Shown: positions 41,183 to 48,650 of the stretch, piece by piece
Layout of the letters: each line of letters begins with the position of its first letter
Numbering within the stretch: position 1 is the first letter of the stretch
Assembly (NCBI GenBank): GCA_037446115.1
Contig: JBBIJF010000010.1
Location: 62,001 to 126,000, forward strand
Reading direction: 5' to 3'
From: JANWXD01 sp037446115
GTDB taxonomy: Bacteria > Acidobacteriota > Terriglobia > Bryobacterales > Bryobacteraceae
DNA: 64,000 nt
The notes under the pieces: generated by a model
The model's database searches: none
Seen by the model: the letters and a program-made list of their open reading frames with translations, nothing else
What the model was told of the DNA's origin: nothing
Program-made: the position numbers and the translations under genes

Positions 41183-41938
41183 CTATCGCTCGGCGCTCGC
41201 CGCCACCGGCTCCGCAGCCCGGCGGCGTGACTGGACCACAAGATTGGCGGCGCGCAGCAGAGAATCGAACGTGCCGGCGTCCGTCCACCAGCCTTCCAGG
41301 AAAGCGAAGGTCATGGTCCCTTCCCGGATGTAGGCATTGTTGACGTCGGTGATTTCCAGCTCGCCCCGTTCGGAAGGTACCAGCGCGCGGATTTTGTCGA
41401 ACACCGTGTTGTCGTACATATAGATGCCTGTCACGGCGTAATTGGAGCGCGGCCGTTTCGGCTTCTCCTCGATGGAAAGGATGCGATCGCCGTCAATTTC
41501 GGCGACCCCGAACCGCTCGGCGTCGGGAACTTCCTTGAGCAGAATCTTGGCGCCGCGCGGCTGCTGCCGGAACGCTTCGACCGCCGGGCGGATCGTGCCC
41601 TCGATGATGTTATCTCCCAGAATCACGCAGAGCTTGTCCCCGTCGGCGAAGTGTTCGGCCAGAGCCAGCGCCTCGGCGATACCCCCCTCGCCCTCCTGGT
41701 AGGTGTAGTGCAGGTGCCGCAGGCCGAACTCCTTGCCGTTAGCGAGCAGCCGCAGAAAATCTCCTGCGTTCTTGCCCCCCGTGACGATCAGGATCTCACG
41801 GATCCCGGCGTCCACGAGGGTCTGGATCGGGTAATAGATCATGGGTTTGTCGTAAACCGGCAGCAAGTGCTTGTTGGTGATCTTGGTCAGCGGATAGAGC
41901 CGGCTGCCGGTCCCTCCAGCCAGCACAACACCTTTCAT
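41183..41938 (-). CDS. rfbA: Glucose-1-phosphate thymidylyltransferase
   Basis: A nucleotidyltransferase of 251 residues that makes dTDP-glucose, the first step toward dTDP-rhamnose. LAGGTGSRLYPLTKITNKHL is the nucleotide-binding signature; LGDNIIEGTI, SIEEKPKRPRSNYAVTG and EGWWTDAGTFDSL follow. It is the short form, without the C-terminal allosteric domain region of long RmlA. GGAGG at 41948-41944 precedes the ATG, and a -10-like TAGGAT lies further upstream. It leads the minus-strand polysaccharide operon. Confidence 0.95.
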   Translation of the reverse strand: MKGVVLAGGTGSRLYPLTKITNKHLLPVYDKPMIYYPIQTLVDAGIREILIVTGGKNAGDFLRLLANGKEFGLRHLHYTYQEGEGGIAEALALAEHFADGDKLCVILGDNIIEGTIRPAVEAFRQQPRGAKILLKEVPDAERFGVAEIDGDRILSIEEKPKRPRSNYAVTGIYMYDNTVFDKIRALVPSERGELEITDVNNAYIREGTMTFAFLEGWWTDAGTFDSLLRAANLVVQSRRRAAEPVAASAER

Positions 41939-41969
41939 GGGACCTCCGGGACGCGCAAAGTCACATGAT

Positions 41970-41975
41970 ATCCTA
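41970..41975 (-). promoter_or_regulatory. -10-like element TAGGAT for the rfbA-led operon
   Basis: Minus-strand TAGGAT, with an overlapping TATCAT four bases on, sits about 31 bases upstream of the rfbA ATG in the 209-base divergent gap. A start near 41963 gives a leader of about 25 bases that includes GGAGG. The remainder of the gap (41976-42147) shows no further gene. Confidence 0.4.
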
Positions 41976-42147
41976 ATTGGTCTCCGGCCAGAGCGCCTCT
42001 CCGCAAAGCAGCAGGCGGCAGAATCGGAGCACTACCTCCGGCCTCGAACGGGCGCGATGGCCCGGCGCTGCTCCCCGGGGGACGGGCGATGTGGTCGGAT
42101 CCACCGGCTGTCGTTCTGTTTGGTCAACACCGTTCTCGCGAAACGCC

Positions 42148-43644
42148 TTGAAATCTGATCCAAACCAGTTCGCCGCTCGGCTGTTGGCGCTGCTCGTGTT
42201 TTCCGTAAGCCTGTGGCGCGCCTGGACGCAATCCATCACCGGGGACGAGGCTTTCGCCTACGACCTGTTCGTTTCCTCGCATCCGGCAAAGCTGTTCAAC
42301 CACTACGACGCCAGCCACCACGTGCTGTACGCTGTTTTGCAGAAGATCTCCGTCACGCTCTTTGGCGTCTCGGAGTTCACGCTGCGACTGCCGGCGCTCG
42401 GCGGAGCCGTGTTGTACCTCATGGTCGTGCTTCGCCTGTGCCGCAGGCTCTTTGGCCCGAGCCCCCGCCACGTACTCGGTGTCGGCCTGCTCACGCTGAA
42501 TCCCCTCGTGCTGGACTTCTTGTCTGCGGCGCGCGGCTACGGACTCGCCCTGGCCTTTTTCCTGTGGGCGCTCGAGCAGATGTGGCTCTGGACGGAGGCG
42601 CCGTCCGAGACGCAGGCCTACCGCGCCTCCGCGGGCCTGGCTTTGTCGGTGGCGGCAAACCTGACGTTTGCGTTTCCCTCCGTGCCCGCAGCCCTGGTTT
42701 TCCTGGCGGTGCTGCTCACCGACCGGCGCGCGGCGGGAAAGCGGTGGCGGATGGCGGTGGAATGCTTTGTGATTCCGGGCCTCGTCATCGTCTTTGTGAT
42801 CCTCGTCATGCCTTTGGTGCACGCCCGGCGCGAGCACTTCTACGTCGGCCATCTCCGGCTTGCGGAAAGCCTCCGGGCCCTCGTCGCTCTCTCGTTGTTC
42901 CCGCATCCCAAGCTCTGGGCTCCCTCGGCGGATACTCCCTGGGTTCGGGCGGAGCTGGAGTTCATGCAGTGGCTCCTCGTGCCGGCCCTTCTTGCGTTGG
43001 CTGCGGCGACTTGGCTTGCCGCGGTGTGGCGCGCCATCGTCCGCAACTCGACGGCCGGTGCGGCGACTACGCTCCGCTTGCATCTGTTTGCGGGTGGAGC
43101 CCTGCTGGGGGCCCTGGGACTGCTCGTGCCGGCCCGCCGCCTTTTCGGCCTGCCGTATCCCCACGGCCGTACGGGTCTGTATCTGATCGTGCTGGTGACG
43201 CTTTCTGCGCTCACCGTATGGCGCCTCTCCGACGGGTGGCGCCCGGCTCGCTGGATCGCGATTCCCGCCTGGACCGTCTCCCTCGCTCTGATTTCCCACT
43301 ACCTGCTCTTTCTTCAAACCCGCCACTACACGGAGTGGCGGTACGACGCCACTACCAAGACGGTTGCCGCGATCCTCCGCACGCAAGGCCCGCCCGTTGC
43401 GCCGCCCGTGCGCGTGGCGGCAACCCCGTTTCTCGAGCCGAGCCTCAACTTCTACCGCAAACTCTGGCGGATGGAGTGGATGGCCCCGGTCAGCCGCCAG
43501 GGCGCCGATCAGGACGCTGCCTTCTACGTGCTCCTGAGCCAGGACCATGCCCTCATCGCCCGCCGCAGACTTCAGGTTCTGTTTCGGGACTCGCTCTCGA
43601 GTGTGGTCCTCGCAGCGGCCCGTGATAGAATGGCGGCGCAATGA
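42148..43644 (+). CDS. Polytopic membrane protein, GT39/ArnT-like glycosyltransferase
   Basis: A protein of about 498 residues with about eleven hydrophobic segments. TQSITGDEAFAYDLFVSS carries the acidic pair of the first periplasmic loop of GT-C enzymes of the PMT/ArnT class, which move a sugar from a lipid carrier. SAARGYGLALAFFLWAL is also a common family patch. The TTG at 42148 is an estimate; a GTG at 42091 is the next in-frame choice, and earlier residues are not membrane-like. It is divergent from rfbA and overlaps the cupin gene (ATGA). Confidence 0.75.
   Translation: MKSDPNQFAARLLALLVFSVSLWRAWTQSITGDEAFAYDLFVSSHPAKLFNHYDASHHVLYAVLQKISVTLFGVSEFTLRLPALGGAVLYLMVVLRLCRRLFGPSPRHVLGVGLLTLNPLVLDFLSAARGYGLALAFFLWALEQMWLWTEAPSETQAYRASAGLALSVAANLTFAFPSVPAALVFLAVLLTDRRAAGKRWRMAVECFVIPGLVIVFVILVMPLVHARREHFYVGHLRLAESLRALVALSLFPHPKLWAPSADTPWVRAELEFMQWLLVPALLALAAATWLAAVWRAIVRNSTAGAATTLRLHLFAGGALLGALGLLVPARRLFGLPYPHGRTGLYLIVLVTLSALTVWRLSDGWRPARWIAIPAWTVSLALISHYLLFLQTRHYTEWRYDATTKTVAAILRTQGPPVAPPVRVAATPFLEPSLNFYRKLWRMEWMAPVSRQGADQDAAFYVLLSQDHALIARRRLQVLFRDSLSSVVLAAARDRMAAQ
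43626..43631 (+). promoter_or_regulatory. -10-like element TAGAAT in front of the cupin gene
   Basis: TAGAAT lies inside the last codons of the membrane protein gene, nine bases before the ATG at 43641. A transcript from it would have a leader of only two or three bases. Confidence 0.4.
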
Positions 43645-43988
43645 ATGTCTACCGCTGGGACCAGATCGAAAAGGAGCAGTTGAGCCCTCACCTCGCCCGC
43701 CAGGTGATTCACGGGAAAAACATGACCGTGGCGCGGGTCCACTTGGCCAAAGGCGCCGTCGTCCCGCTCCACAGCCACCCCAACGAGCAGATCACCCTGC
43801 TCGAAAGCGGCCGGCTGCGCTTCACCATGGGTGGTGAAGAGCGGGTGGTCGAGGCGGGCGAAACCGTGCAGATCCCGCCCCAGCTTCCCCATCAAGTCGA
43901 AGCGCTCGAGGACAGCGTGGCGGTGGACTTGTTCTCTCCCGTCCGCGAGGATTGGATCCGCGGCGACGACGCTTACCTGCGGCGCTGA
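43641..43988 (+). CDS. Small cupin-domain protein
   Basis: A single cupin of 115 residues. The metal-binding patterns are GAVVPLHSHPNEQITLLESG (two His and one Glu) and PPQLPHQVEALED (third His). Free-standing cupins may be enzymes or sensors; this one cannot be assigned. ATGA overlap with the upstream membrane protein suggests coupling. The last 16 bases overlap the convergent FG-GAP gene. Confidence 0.9.
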   Translation: MNVYRWDQIEKEQLSPHLARQVIHGKNMTVARVHLAKGAVVPLHSHPNEQITLLESGRLRFTMGGEERVVEAGETVQIPPQLPHQVEALEDSVAVDLFSPVREDWIRGDDAYLRR

Positions 43989-45064
43989 AGCCGGTTTTCC
44001 CACCAGAAGACGCTGTCGGGGCCGGCGCCCACCAGATCCGTGCGGCCGTCGCCGTTCACGTCCGCCGCCCACAGGGCCAGCACGGGCGTCCCCCGGAAGA
44101 CTTCGCTCGCCGCAAACCTGCCGGCACCGCGGTTGTAAAGAATCAGCAGGCGCGACCGTGAGCCGTGATTCTCCCCGACGGCGATCTCCACACGGCCGTC
44201 GCCATCCAAGTCCGCGGCGGCTAAACCGTGGGGGTGCGCCGGGCGAAGCTCCTCGGCCAGACGGTGCTCAATCCACAGCCGGCGCACGTCTGCCGGCCGC
44301 GCAAACCACGCCAGCCGCGCAGCGGAACGCTCCCGCTCAGCCACTACGACATCCCCTCCTCCGCGGCCTGCAATGTCTGCCAGAACCATACGCAGCATCC
44401 CTGCCTCGGGCGTTTCGCTGTAAGTGTTGAGGGCGAACAGCCGCCACGGCAACTCATACCGTTCCGGACTCCGAATCCAGTAGTTTCCACACAGGATGTC
44501 CCTGCGGCCGTCGCCGTCAACGTCCGCCACCAGAAGACCGCCCTGTCGCGACGGTGTGTAAAACGAGTAAATCTCCCTGTAAGGCCAGGGTCCGTCAGGC
44601 GGGGCCGGAATTTCGTAAAACCGTACCTGAGCGGAGCGGTGCACTGCCAGCACGCCCCGCCGCCCGAACAGCACGGCGGCAGCGGCATCCTGGACTACCG
44701 TGCCCGTATCGATGGTGTGCGCCTGCCAGTTCGATGCATCGAGCCAGACCAGACTGCCTGAAAGGTCCTTGCGCTGCACAACCACATCCGTCCGGCCGTC
44801 TTGATTGACATCCAGGGTGCAGCCTCCCTCGCCGAACGGCCCTCGGGCGAGTTCCACCGCACGGCCTTCCGGCGGTTTCCAGAGCTCGAGCACATCGCCC
44901 CAGGCGTAGACCGAGCGGTGCGGCCCGAGCGCCGCGCCGCGGATTCCGCCTGCCATCCGCGGGCCGGGGTGGAACCGCCAGTCTCCGCCCGAGGCGGCCG
45001 AGGATCCGGCAAATGCCAGAAGCGCCCCGAACAAAAGCACTGCCCGACATTCAATCTGGAGCAT
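43973..45064 (-). CDS. Exported FG-GAP/VCBS repeat protein
   Basis: A secreted beta-propeller-like protein of 363 residues. A signal peptide (VLLFGALLAFAGSSAASG) precedes repeated calcium-binding motifs: DVNQDGRTDVVV, DVDGDGRRDILC, DLDGDGRVEIAV and DVNGDGRTDLVG. Unlike the CRTAC1 protein earlier in the window it has no ASPIC/UnbV domain and no lipobox. The ATG at 45064 is preceded by a -10-like GTTAAT. Its function is presumably extracellular binding; nothing more can be said. Confidence 0.88.
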   Translation of the reverse strand: MLQIECRAVLLFGALLAFAGSSAASGGDWRFHPGPRMAGGIRGAALGPHRSVYAWGDVLELWKPPEGRAVELARGPFGEGGCTLDVNQDGRTDVVVQRKDLSGSLVWLDASNWQAHTIDTGTVVQDAAAAVLFGRRGVLAVHRSAQVRFYEIPAPPDGPWPYREIYSFYTPSRQGGLLVADVDGDGRRDILCGNYWIRSPERYELPWRLFALNTYSETPEAGMLRMVLADIAGRGGGDVVVAERERSAARLAWFARPADVRRLWIEHRLAEELRPAHPHGLAAADLDGDGRVEIAVGENHGSRSRLLILYNRGAGRFAASEVFRGTPVLALWAADVNGDGRTDLVGAGPDSVFWWENRLQRRR

Positions 45065-45091
45065 GGTTCTGTGTCTGCCGATTAACAGCTT

Positions 45092-45481
45092 GTGAACTTC
45101 GCCTCCCGCGCCGCGACAAGTCTTCTGCTCGCGGCAGCGTTTCCCTGCCTGGCTGAAGGCGCATCCAAATGGAAAAAGATCTGGGCTGCCTCGGCCGCCG
45201 TGCTGGCGGCAGCTCATGTCGCCGACCTCACCTCGTCCCGGGGCATGCCGGAAGCCAACCCGCTACTGCGCGACGCCCGGGGCCAGTTTCACACGAGCCG
45301 GGGCATCTTGATCAAAGGCGCGGCCTCCGGAGGTTTGCTGGTTTTGCAAGGTATACTCCTCAAACGCAGCAAGGACAGCAACCTCTACAAGCCATTTTCC
45401 GTCATTAATTTGGGTGCCGCTGGAGCCGTGGGCGCCACCGCGCTGCGGAATCATCGCCTGCGCGCCGAACCGTTGCCGTAG
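45092..45481 (+). CDS. Small membrane protein of unknown function
   Basis: A protein of 129 residues with a signal-like N-terminus (SLLLAAAFPCLAEG) and two or three hydrophobic helices (IWAASAAVLAAAHVADL, GASGGLLVLQGILL-like, INLGAAGAVGATAL). Not assigned to a named family. It starts with GTG at 45092; the gap to the divergent FG-GAP gene is only 27 bases. Confidence 0.65.
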   Translation: MNFASRAATSLLLAAAFPCLAEGASKWKKIWAASAAVLAAAHVADLTSSRGMPEANPLLRDARGQFHTSRGILIKGAASGGLLVLQGILLKRSKDSNLYKPFSVINLGAAGAVGATALRNHRLRAEPLP

Positions 45482-45508
45482 CGCCACGGCCGCTTCCGGC
45501 GCCCGTGC

Positions 45509-45514
45509 TACGAT
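45509..45514 (+). promoter_or_regulatory. -10-like element TACGAT placed for a leaderless transcript
   Basis: TACGAT is followed by exactly six bases and the ATG at 45521, the same spacing as at 27355 and 58158. Confidence 0.4.
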
Positions 45515-45520
45515 GCCGTT

Positions 45521-46624
45521 ATGAAGGGCGACGGAAGCAGCCGCAGGTGGACACGGCGCGCCCTTCTGTCCAGTCTCGCGGTCTTCGGCCTGCCCGCGGC
45601 CGAGGAAAAAGGTCGAATCTTTCCTTCGGAAAAGGTTCGGTTTCTGGACCGCGCCACTGAGTTTGAAGTCTTCCGCCTCACCGCGCCCAGTTACACCAGC
45701 GTCCTCCCCGCTTACTACAACCGTTGTCTGGCCCGCCGCGCCGGGTTCCTGCTGTTTGCCAGCGACCGCACGGGTTCCATGCAGGCGTTCCGGATGGAGC
45801 TCAAAAGCGGTGAAATGCGGCTGCTCACCAGCGCTTCCCGCTTGGACCCGGCATCCCTGTCACTGTTTGCCGACGACCGCAGCTTCTGTTATTCCGACGG
45901 CGATTCCCTGCACCAGGTGAGCTTCTCCGGGCTTCGCGATCGGGAAGTCTATCGTTGCCCGGCCGATTGGAAGATCACGGCGGTGAGCCTCGCGGGCGAC
46001 GGAAGGCACGCAGCCGTCACCGAAGCCGGCGGCGAGCGGTGGAGGCTCCGCTTGGTCAGTCTCCTCAAAGACGAGCGCCTCACGGTCACCGAGTCCGATG
46101 CTGTTTTGAACGAACCTCAGCCCCGTCCGAAGCGCGACGGCATCCTCTACCGCAAGGGCGACGAGCTGTGGCTCGTCAACTACGACGGGAAGGACAACCA
46201 CAGGCTGAGGCTGCCGCCTGGCCGGGTCGGACCGGCGATCTGGGCCGCAGACGGCCGAACCGTGCTTTACCTGCACTTCCCTGAGGACCGGCGCGCACTC
46301 CACGCCATCCGGGAGCATACGCCCGACACGCACGCCGACACTCTCGTCTCCACCACCAGTCAGTTTGTCCACTTCGGCCGGAATGCCGACGCGTCGGTGT
46401 TCGTGGGAGCAAGCCGCAACCCTGCCGCCCCGCATATTCTCCTGTTGCTTCGGGTGGCGCGCCGCGAACTGACTCTGTGCGAGCACCGGGCTTCCGATCC
46501 TTCGCAGACCTCGCCCATGTTCGCGCCCGACAGCCAGCACATCTTCTTCCAGAGCGACAAGGACGGCAAATCCGCTCTCTATTGCGTCCCGGTGGACAAG
46601 CTCGTCGAGAAAACCGAAACCTAG
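45521..46624 (+). CDS. Tat-exported beta-propeller protein (TolB/PL22 oligogalacturonate-lyase-like)
   Basis: A protein of 367 residues with a twin-arginine signal (TRRALLSSLAVFGLPAA). The mature part is a seven-bladed-propeller-like array of WD40-like/PD40 strands (RRAGFLLFASDRTGSMQAF, GILYRKGDELWLVNYDGKDN, APDSQHIFFQSDKDGKSALY). The N-terminal APSYTSVLPAYYNRC region followed by LLFASDRTGS resembles oligogalacturonate lyases (PL22), but active-site residues cannot be confirmed by eye, so enzyme or binding protein remains open. Confidence 0.8.
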   Translation: MKGDGSSRRWTRRALLSSLAVFGLPAAEEKGRIFPSEKVRFLDRATEFEVFRLTAPSYTSVLPAYYNRCLARRAGFLLFASDRTGSMQAFRMELKSGEMRLLTSASRLDPASLSLFADDRSFCYSDGDSLHQVSFSGLRDREVYRCPADWKITAVSLAGDGRHAAVTEAGGERWRLRLVSLLKDERLTVTESDAVLNEPQPRPKRDGILYRKGDELWLVNYDGKDNHRLRLPPGRVGPAIWAADGRTVLYLHFPEDRRALHAIREHTPDTHADTLVSTTSQFVHFGRNADASVFVGASRNPAAPHILLLLRVARRELTLCEHRASDPSQTSPMFAPDSQHIFFQSDKDGKSALYCVPVDKLVEKTET

Positions 46625-46715
46625 GCGGCATGGCTTCTCCGCCTGCCCCCGGCCGCCGGGCGATGCTCCTTTTTTCTTGGGAGCCTCGCCGGCCGCAGCG
46701 GTGCAGGATGGGTAC

Positions 46716-46721
46716 TATACT
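46716..46721 (+). promoter_or_regulatory. -10-like element TATACT upstream of the second VWFA gene
   Basis: TATACT is followed by AAGGAG at 46728-46733 and the GTG at 46740. A start near 46728 leaves a leader of about 12 bases. Confidence 0.5.
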
Positions 46722-46739
46722 GACTGCAAGGAGCGTCTG

Positions 46740-47534
46740 GTGATCCCCCTGCTGCTATTCGGTCTCCTGCTGCTCGAACCGGCTCTGGCCGCCACGCGGC
46801 TTCTGGTGACGGTCGTCGAAAAAAAGTCCGGCCGTCCGGTCACGGACCTCAAAAAGGAAGACTTTGCCGTTTTCGATGACGGCGCGCCCCGGCGCGTGGA
46901 GGCCGCCGAGTTTTCCTCCAGCCTCATGGATGTGATGCTTCTGCTGGATACCAGCCTGCTCGGCGAGATGGTGCAGCCGGTGGCCGACAACTTGATCGCG
47001 CAGCTCCAGCCCAGAGAGCAGATGGCGATTGTTGCGTTCCATTCGGCGGCCGATCTGATCCAGGACTTCACCTCGAGCCAGGATCTGCTGCGCCGCGCTC
47101 TCGGCTCAGTCAAGTACGGGAATCCTCCTCGGCTGCTCGACGCTCTCTACGCCGCCATTGACGGAGGATTCCAGCACAGCAGTTTCCGCCGGGTGATCGT
47201 GTTGCTGACCACCGGGGTGGAGGGCGACAGCCGCGTCAGCGAGCGTCAGGTTTTGCGGCTGGCGCGCCGTAACGCCGTGTCCATTTATCCGGTTTACATC
47301 CTGGGCCACGAACGGAGTCTTTTCGAGCGGCTGGCCCAGCAGACCGGGGGAGCATCCTTCAGCTTGAGGGATATGCAGCGGGCTTCCAAGGATCCCCCGG
47401 GGCCGCGCATCTTCGAAGTTCTTCGCTCCCACTACACCTTGACCCTTGCCGGAAACCTGGCCCTCGGCGAGAGGCTGCGCATCGAAATAAAAAGGCCGGA
47501 ACGATTGCTCGTTTCCGGCCTTCCCCTCGACTAA
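46740..47534 (+). CDS. VWFA-related acidobacterial protein with degenerate metal site
   Basis: An exported protein of about 264 residues, with a signal peptide (IPLLLFGLLLLEPALAA) and the family preface VTDLKKEDFAVFDDGAPRR. The VWA domain runs from about 70 to 230. The adhesion site is degenerate: DTSLL replaces DxSxS and LLTTGVEG replaces the TDG of canonical domains, so metal-dependent binding is doubtful. The GTG at 46740 is supported by AAGGAG six bases upstream. The 3' end contains a hairpin that serves as terminator for the convergent coiled-coil genes. Confidence 0.87.
   Translation: MIPLLLFGLLLLEPALAATRLLVTVVEKKSGRPVTDLKKEDFAVFDDGAPRRVEAAEFSSSLMDVMLLLDTSLLGEMVQPVADNLIAQLQPREQMAIVAFHSAADLIQDFTSSQDLLRRALGSVKYGNPPRLLDALYAAIDGGFQHSSFRRVIVLLTTGVEGDSRVSERQVLRLARRNAVSIYPVYILGHERSLFERLAQQTGGASFSLRDMQRASKDPPGPRIFEVLRSHYTLTLAGNLALGERLRIEIKRPERLLVSGLPLD
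47485..47522 (-). terminator. Intrinsic terminator for the coiled-coil genes, embedded in the VWFA gene
   Basis: Perfect inverted repeat AAGGCCGGAA (47492-47501) and TTCCGGCCTT (47513-47522) with an 11-base loop. Read on the minus strand the stem is followed by TTTTTATTT (47493-47485), a classic U-tract. It lies about 100 bases past the stop of the coiled-coil gene at 47626 and inside the last codons of the convergent VWFA gene. Confidence 0.75.
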
Positions 47535-47587
47535 GGAGCGAGCGCTGGGTTCTCCTCCGTGGCTCCTCAGGCGCGCTCGCGGGAGGA

Positions 47588-47611
47588 ACACAGGCTGAGG
47601 GCGGCCTGTGT
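47588..47611. repeat. Perfect 8-bp hairpin in the convergent gap
   Basis: ACACAGGC (47588-47595) pairs with GCCTGTGT (47604-47611) across an 8-base loop. There is no U-tract on either side. It may be a transcript-end structure for either neighbour. Confidence 0.4.
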
Positions 47612-47625
47612 AAGACCTAACAGCA

Positions 47626-48504
47626 TCAGCCTTTGCGGGCTTGGGTGACCTTGGGCGTCGCCAGGTAACCCACGACGCGATCCTTTCTGACTTCGTTTAC
47701 GACAATCTCGTACGGAATGGCGCTGCCGGACACGTAGAACTGAACGGGCTCATTGGCGGTCTTGTCCCTCTTTTCCACCCGTTTGTCATCGGCGATGACT
47801 TCGATCGTGTAGCGGTTGCGCTTGGGATCGGCCTTCTTGAGCTGAATCGCCACATCGCCCACGCGCTGCGGCGTCTTGGTCTTAGCCAGGTTGAACTCAA
47901 AATAGTTGCGCTCGCCCAGCGCTTTGAGGGCCGCCAACTCCTTGGCGTTGGTTGCGATCAGCCCGCTTTGCACTCCCAGGTCGCCCCGGACGCTCTTCAG
48001 CTCCGCGATCGTCTTTTCAAGCTCCGAACGCGTGGAGGCCACCTCGGTCTTCACCGTGCCGACTTCGCTCGAAACGTCCGCCAGCTTGGTGTGGGCCGTA
48101 GCCGCCACTTCCTTGACCTGACTGAGTTCGCTGGCGACCTGCTGTTGCTGCCGGAGTTGCTCCTCCTCCAGCCGCTTTGCAATTTGTTCGGCATGTTCGA
48201 GCGCATCTTTCTTGGCGCGGCCGGCCGCCACCGTTGCCTGCCGCCGCGCGGCTTCCAGTTCCGCGCGCAGATCTTCGATGCGCTGCCGGCTCGCCGCCGT
48301 GGTGACGTTGGAGGCCTCCTTGACTTTCGCCAGCTCGGCAAGGATGGCATCCCGGGTGCCGGACAGCTCCGTTTTCAGGCCGCTGATCTGGCTAAACAAG
48401 AACACGTTGGCGGCCACCAGGGCGATGACCAGGCCAAACAGAATCGGTATCGCCACGCCGCCCCGGCGGGGGGAGGCGGGCTGAATGGTTTCCTGACTAC
48501 TCAT
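47626..48504 (-). CDS. Membrane-anchored coiled-coil protein with conserved C-terminal domain (copy A)
   Basis: A protein of 292 residues with one N-terminal membrane helix (VAIPILFGLVIALVAANVFLF, about 16-36), a long coiled coil (about 38-175, e.g. LRAELEAARRQATVAAGRAK), then a conserved hinge (GDLGVQSGLIATNAKELAAL) and a C-terminal globular domain of about 90 residues (VGDVAIQLKKADPKRNRYTI, IPYEIVVNEVRKDRVVGYL) that I do not recognise. A paralog lies immediately upstream, separated by an intrinsic terminator. The ATG at 48504 follows a GGAGAGAAAGCC leader. Function unknown; the topology fits an envelope spacer or partner-recruiting rod. Confidence 0.82.
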   Translation of the reverse strand: MSSQETIQPASPRRGGVAIPILFGLVIALVAANVFLFSQISGLKTELSGTRDAILAELAKVKEASNVTTAASRQRIEDLRAELEAARRQATVAAGRAKKDALEHAEQIAKRLEEEQLRQQQQVASELSQVKEVAATAHTKLADVSSEVGTVKTEVASTRSELEKTIAELKSVRGDLGVQSGLIATNAKELAALKALGERNYFEFNLAKTKTPQRVGDVAIQLKKADPKRNRYTIEVIADDKRVEKRDKTANEPVQFYVSGSAIPYEIVVNEVRKDRVVGYLATPKVTQARKG

Positions 48505-48560
48505 TGGCTTTCTCTCCTGTCCCTTTGAGTGCACGCGGAAGGCCAATGAGTATGTCGTTG

Positions 48561-48598
48561 AAAACAAAGAACCCCACAGGCATCCGCGGGATTCTTTG
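48561..48598 (-). terminator. Intrinsic terminator between the two coiled-coil paralogs
   Basis: Minus-strand stem from gggattctttg (48588-48598) and caaagaacccc (48565-48575), 11 pairs with one G-U wobble and a 12-base loop, followed by TTTT (48564-48561). It lies about 55 bases after the stop of the upstream copy, so the second copy needs its own promoter or readthrough. Confidence 0.65.
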
Positions 48599-48650
48599 CG
48601 AAAATCCTACAGGGCAGTCCGGAAGATCTTTCCCGTCGAGCTCTGCGGCC

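Noticed and set aside
42124..43641. 505-codon minus-strand frame opposite the GT39-like gene
   Set aside because: Low-complexity, strongly charged translation typical of an antisense frame of a membrane protein gene.
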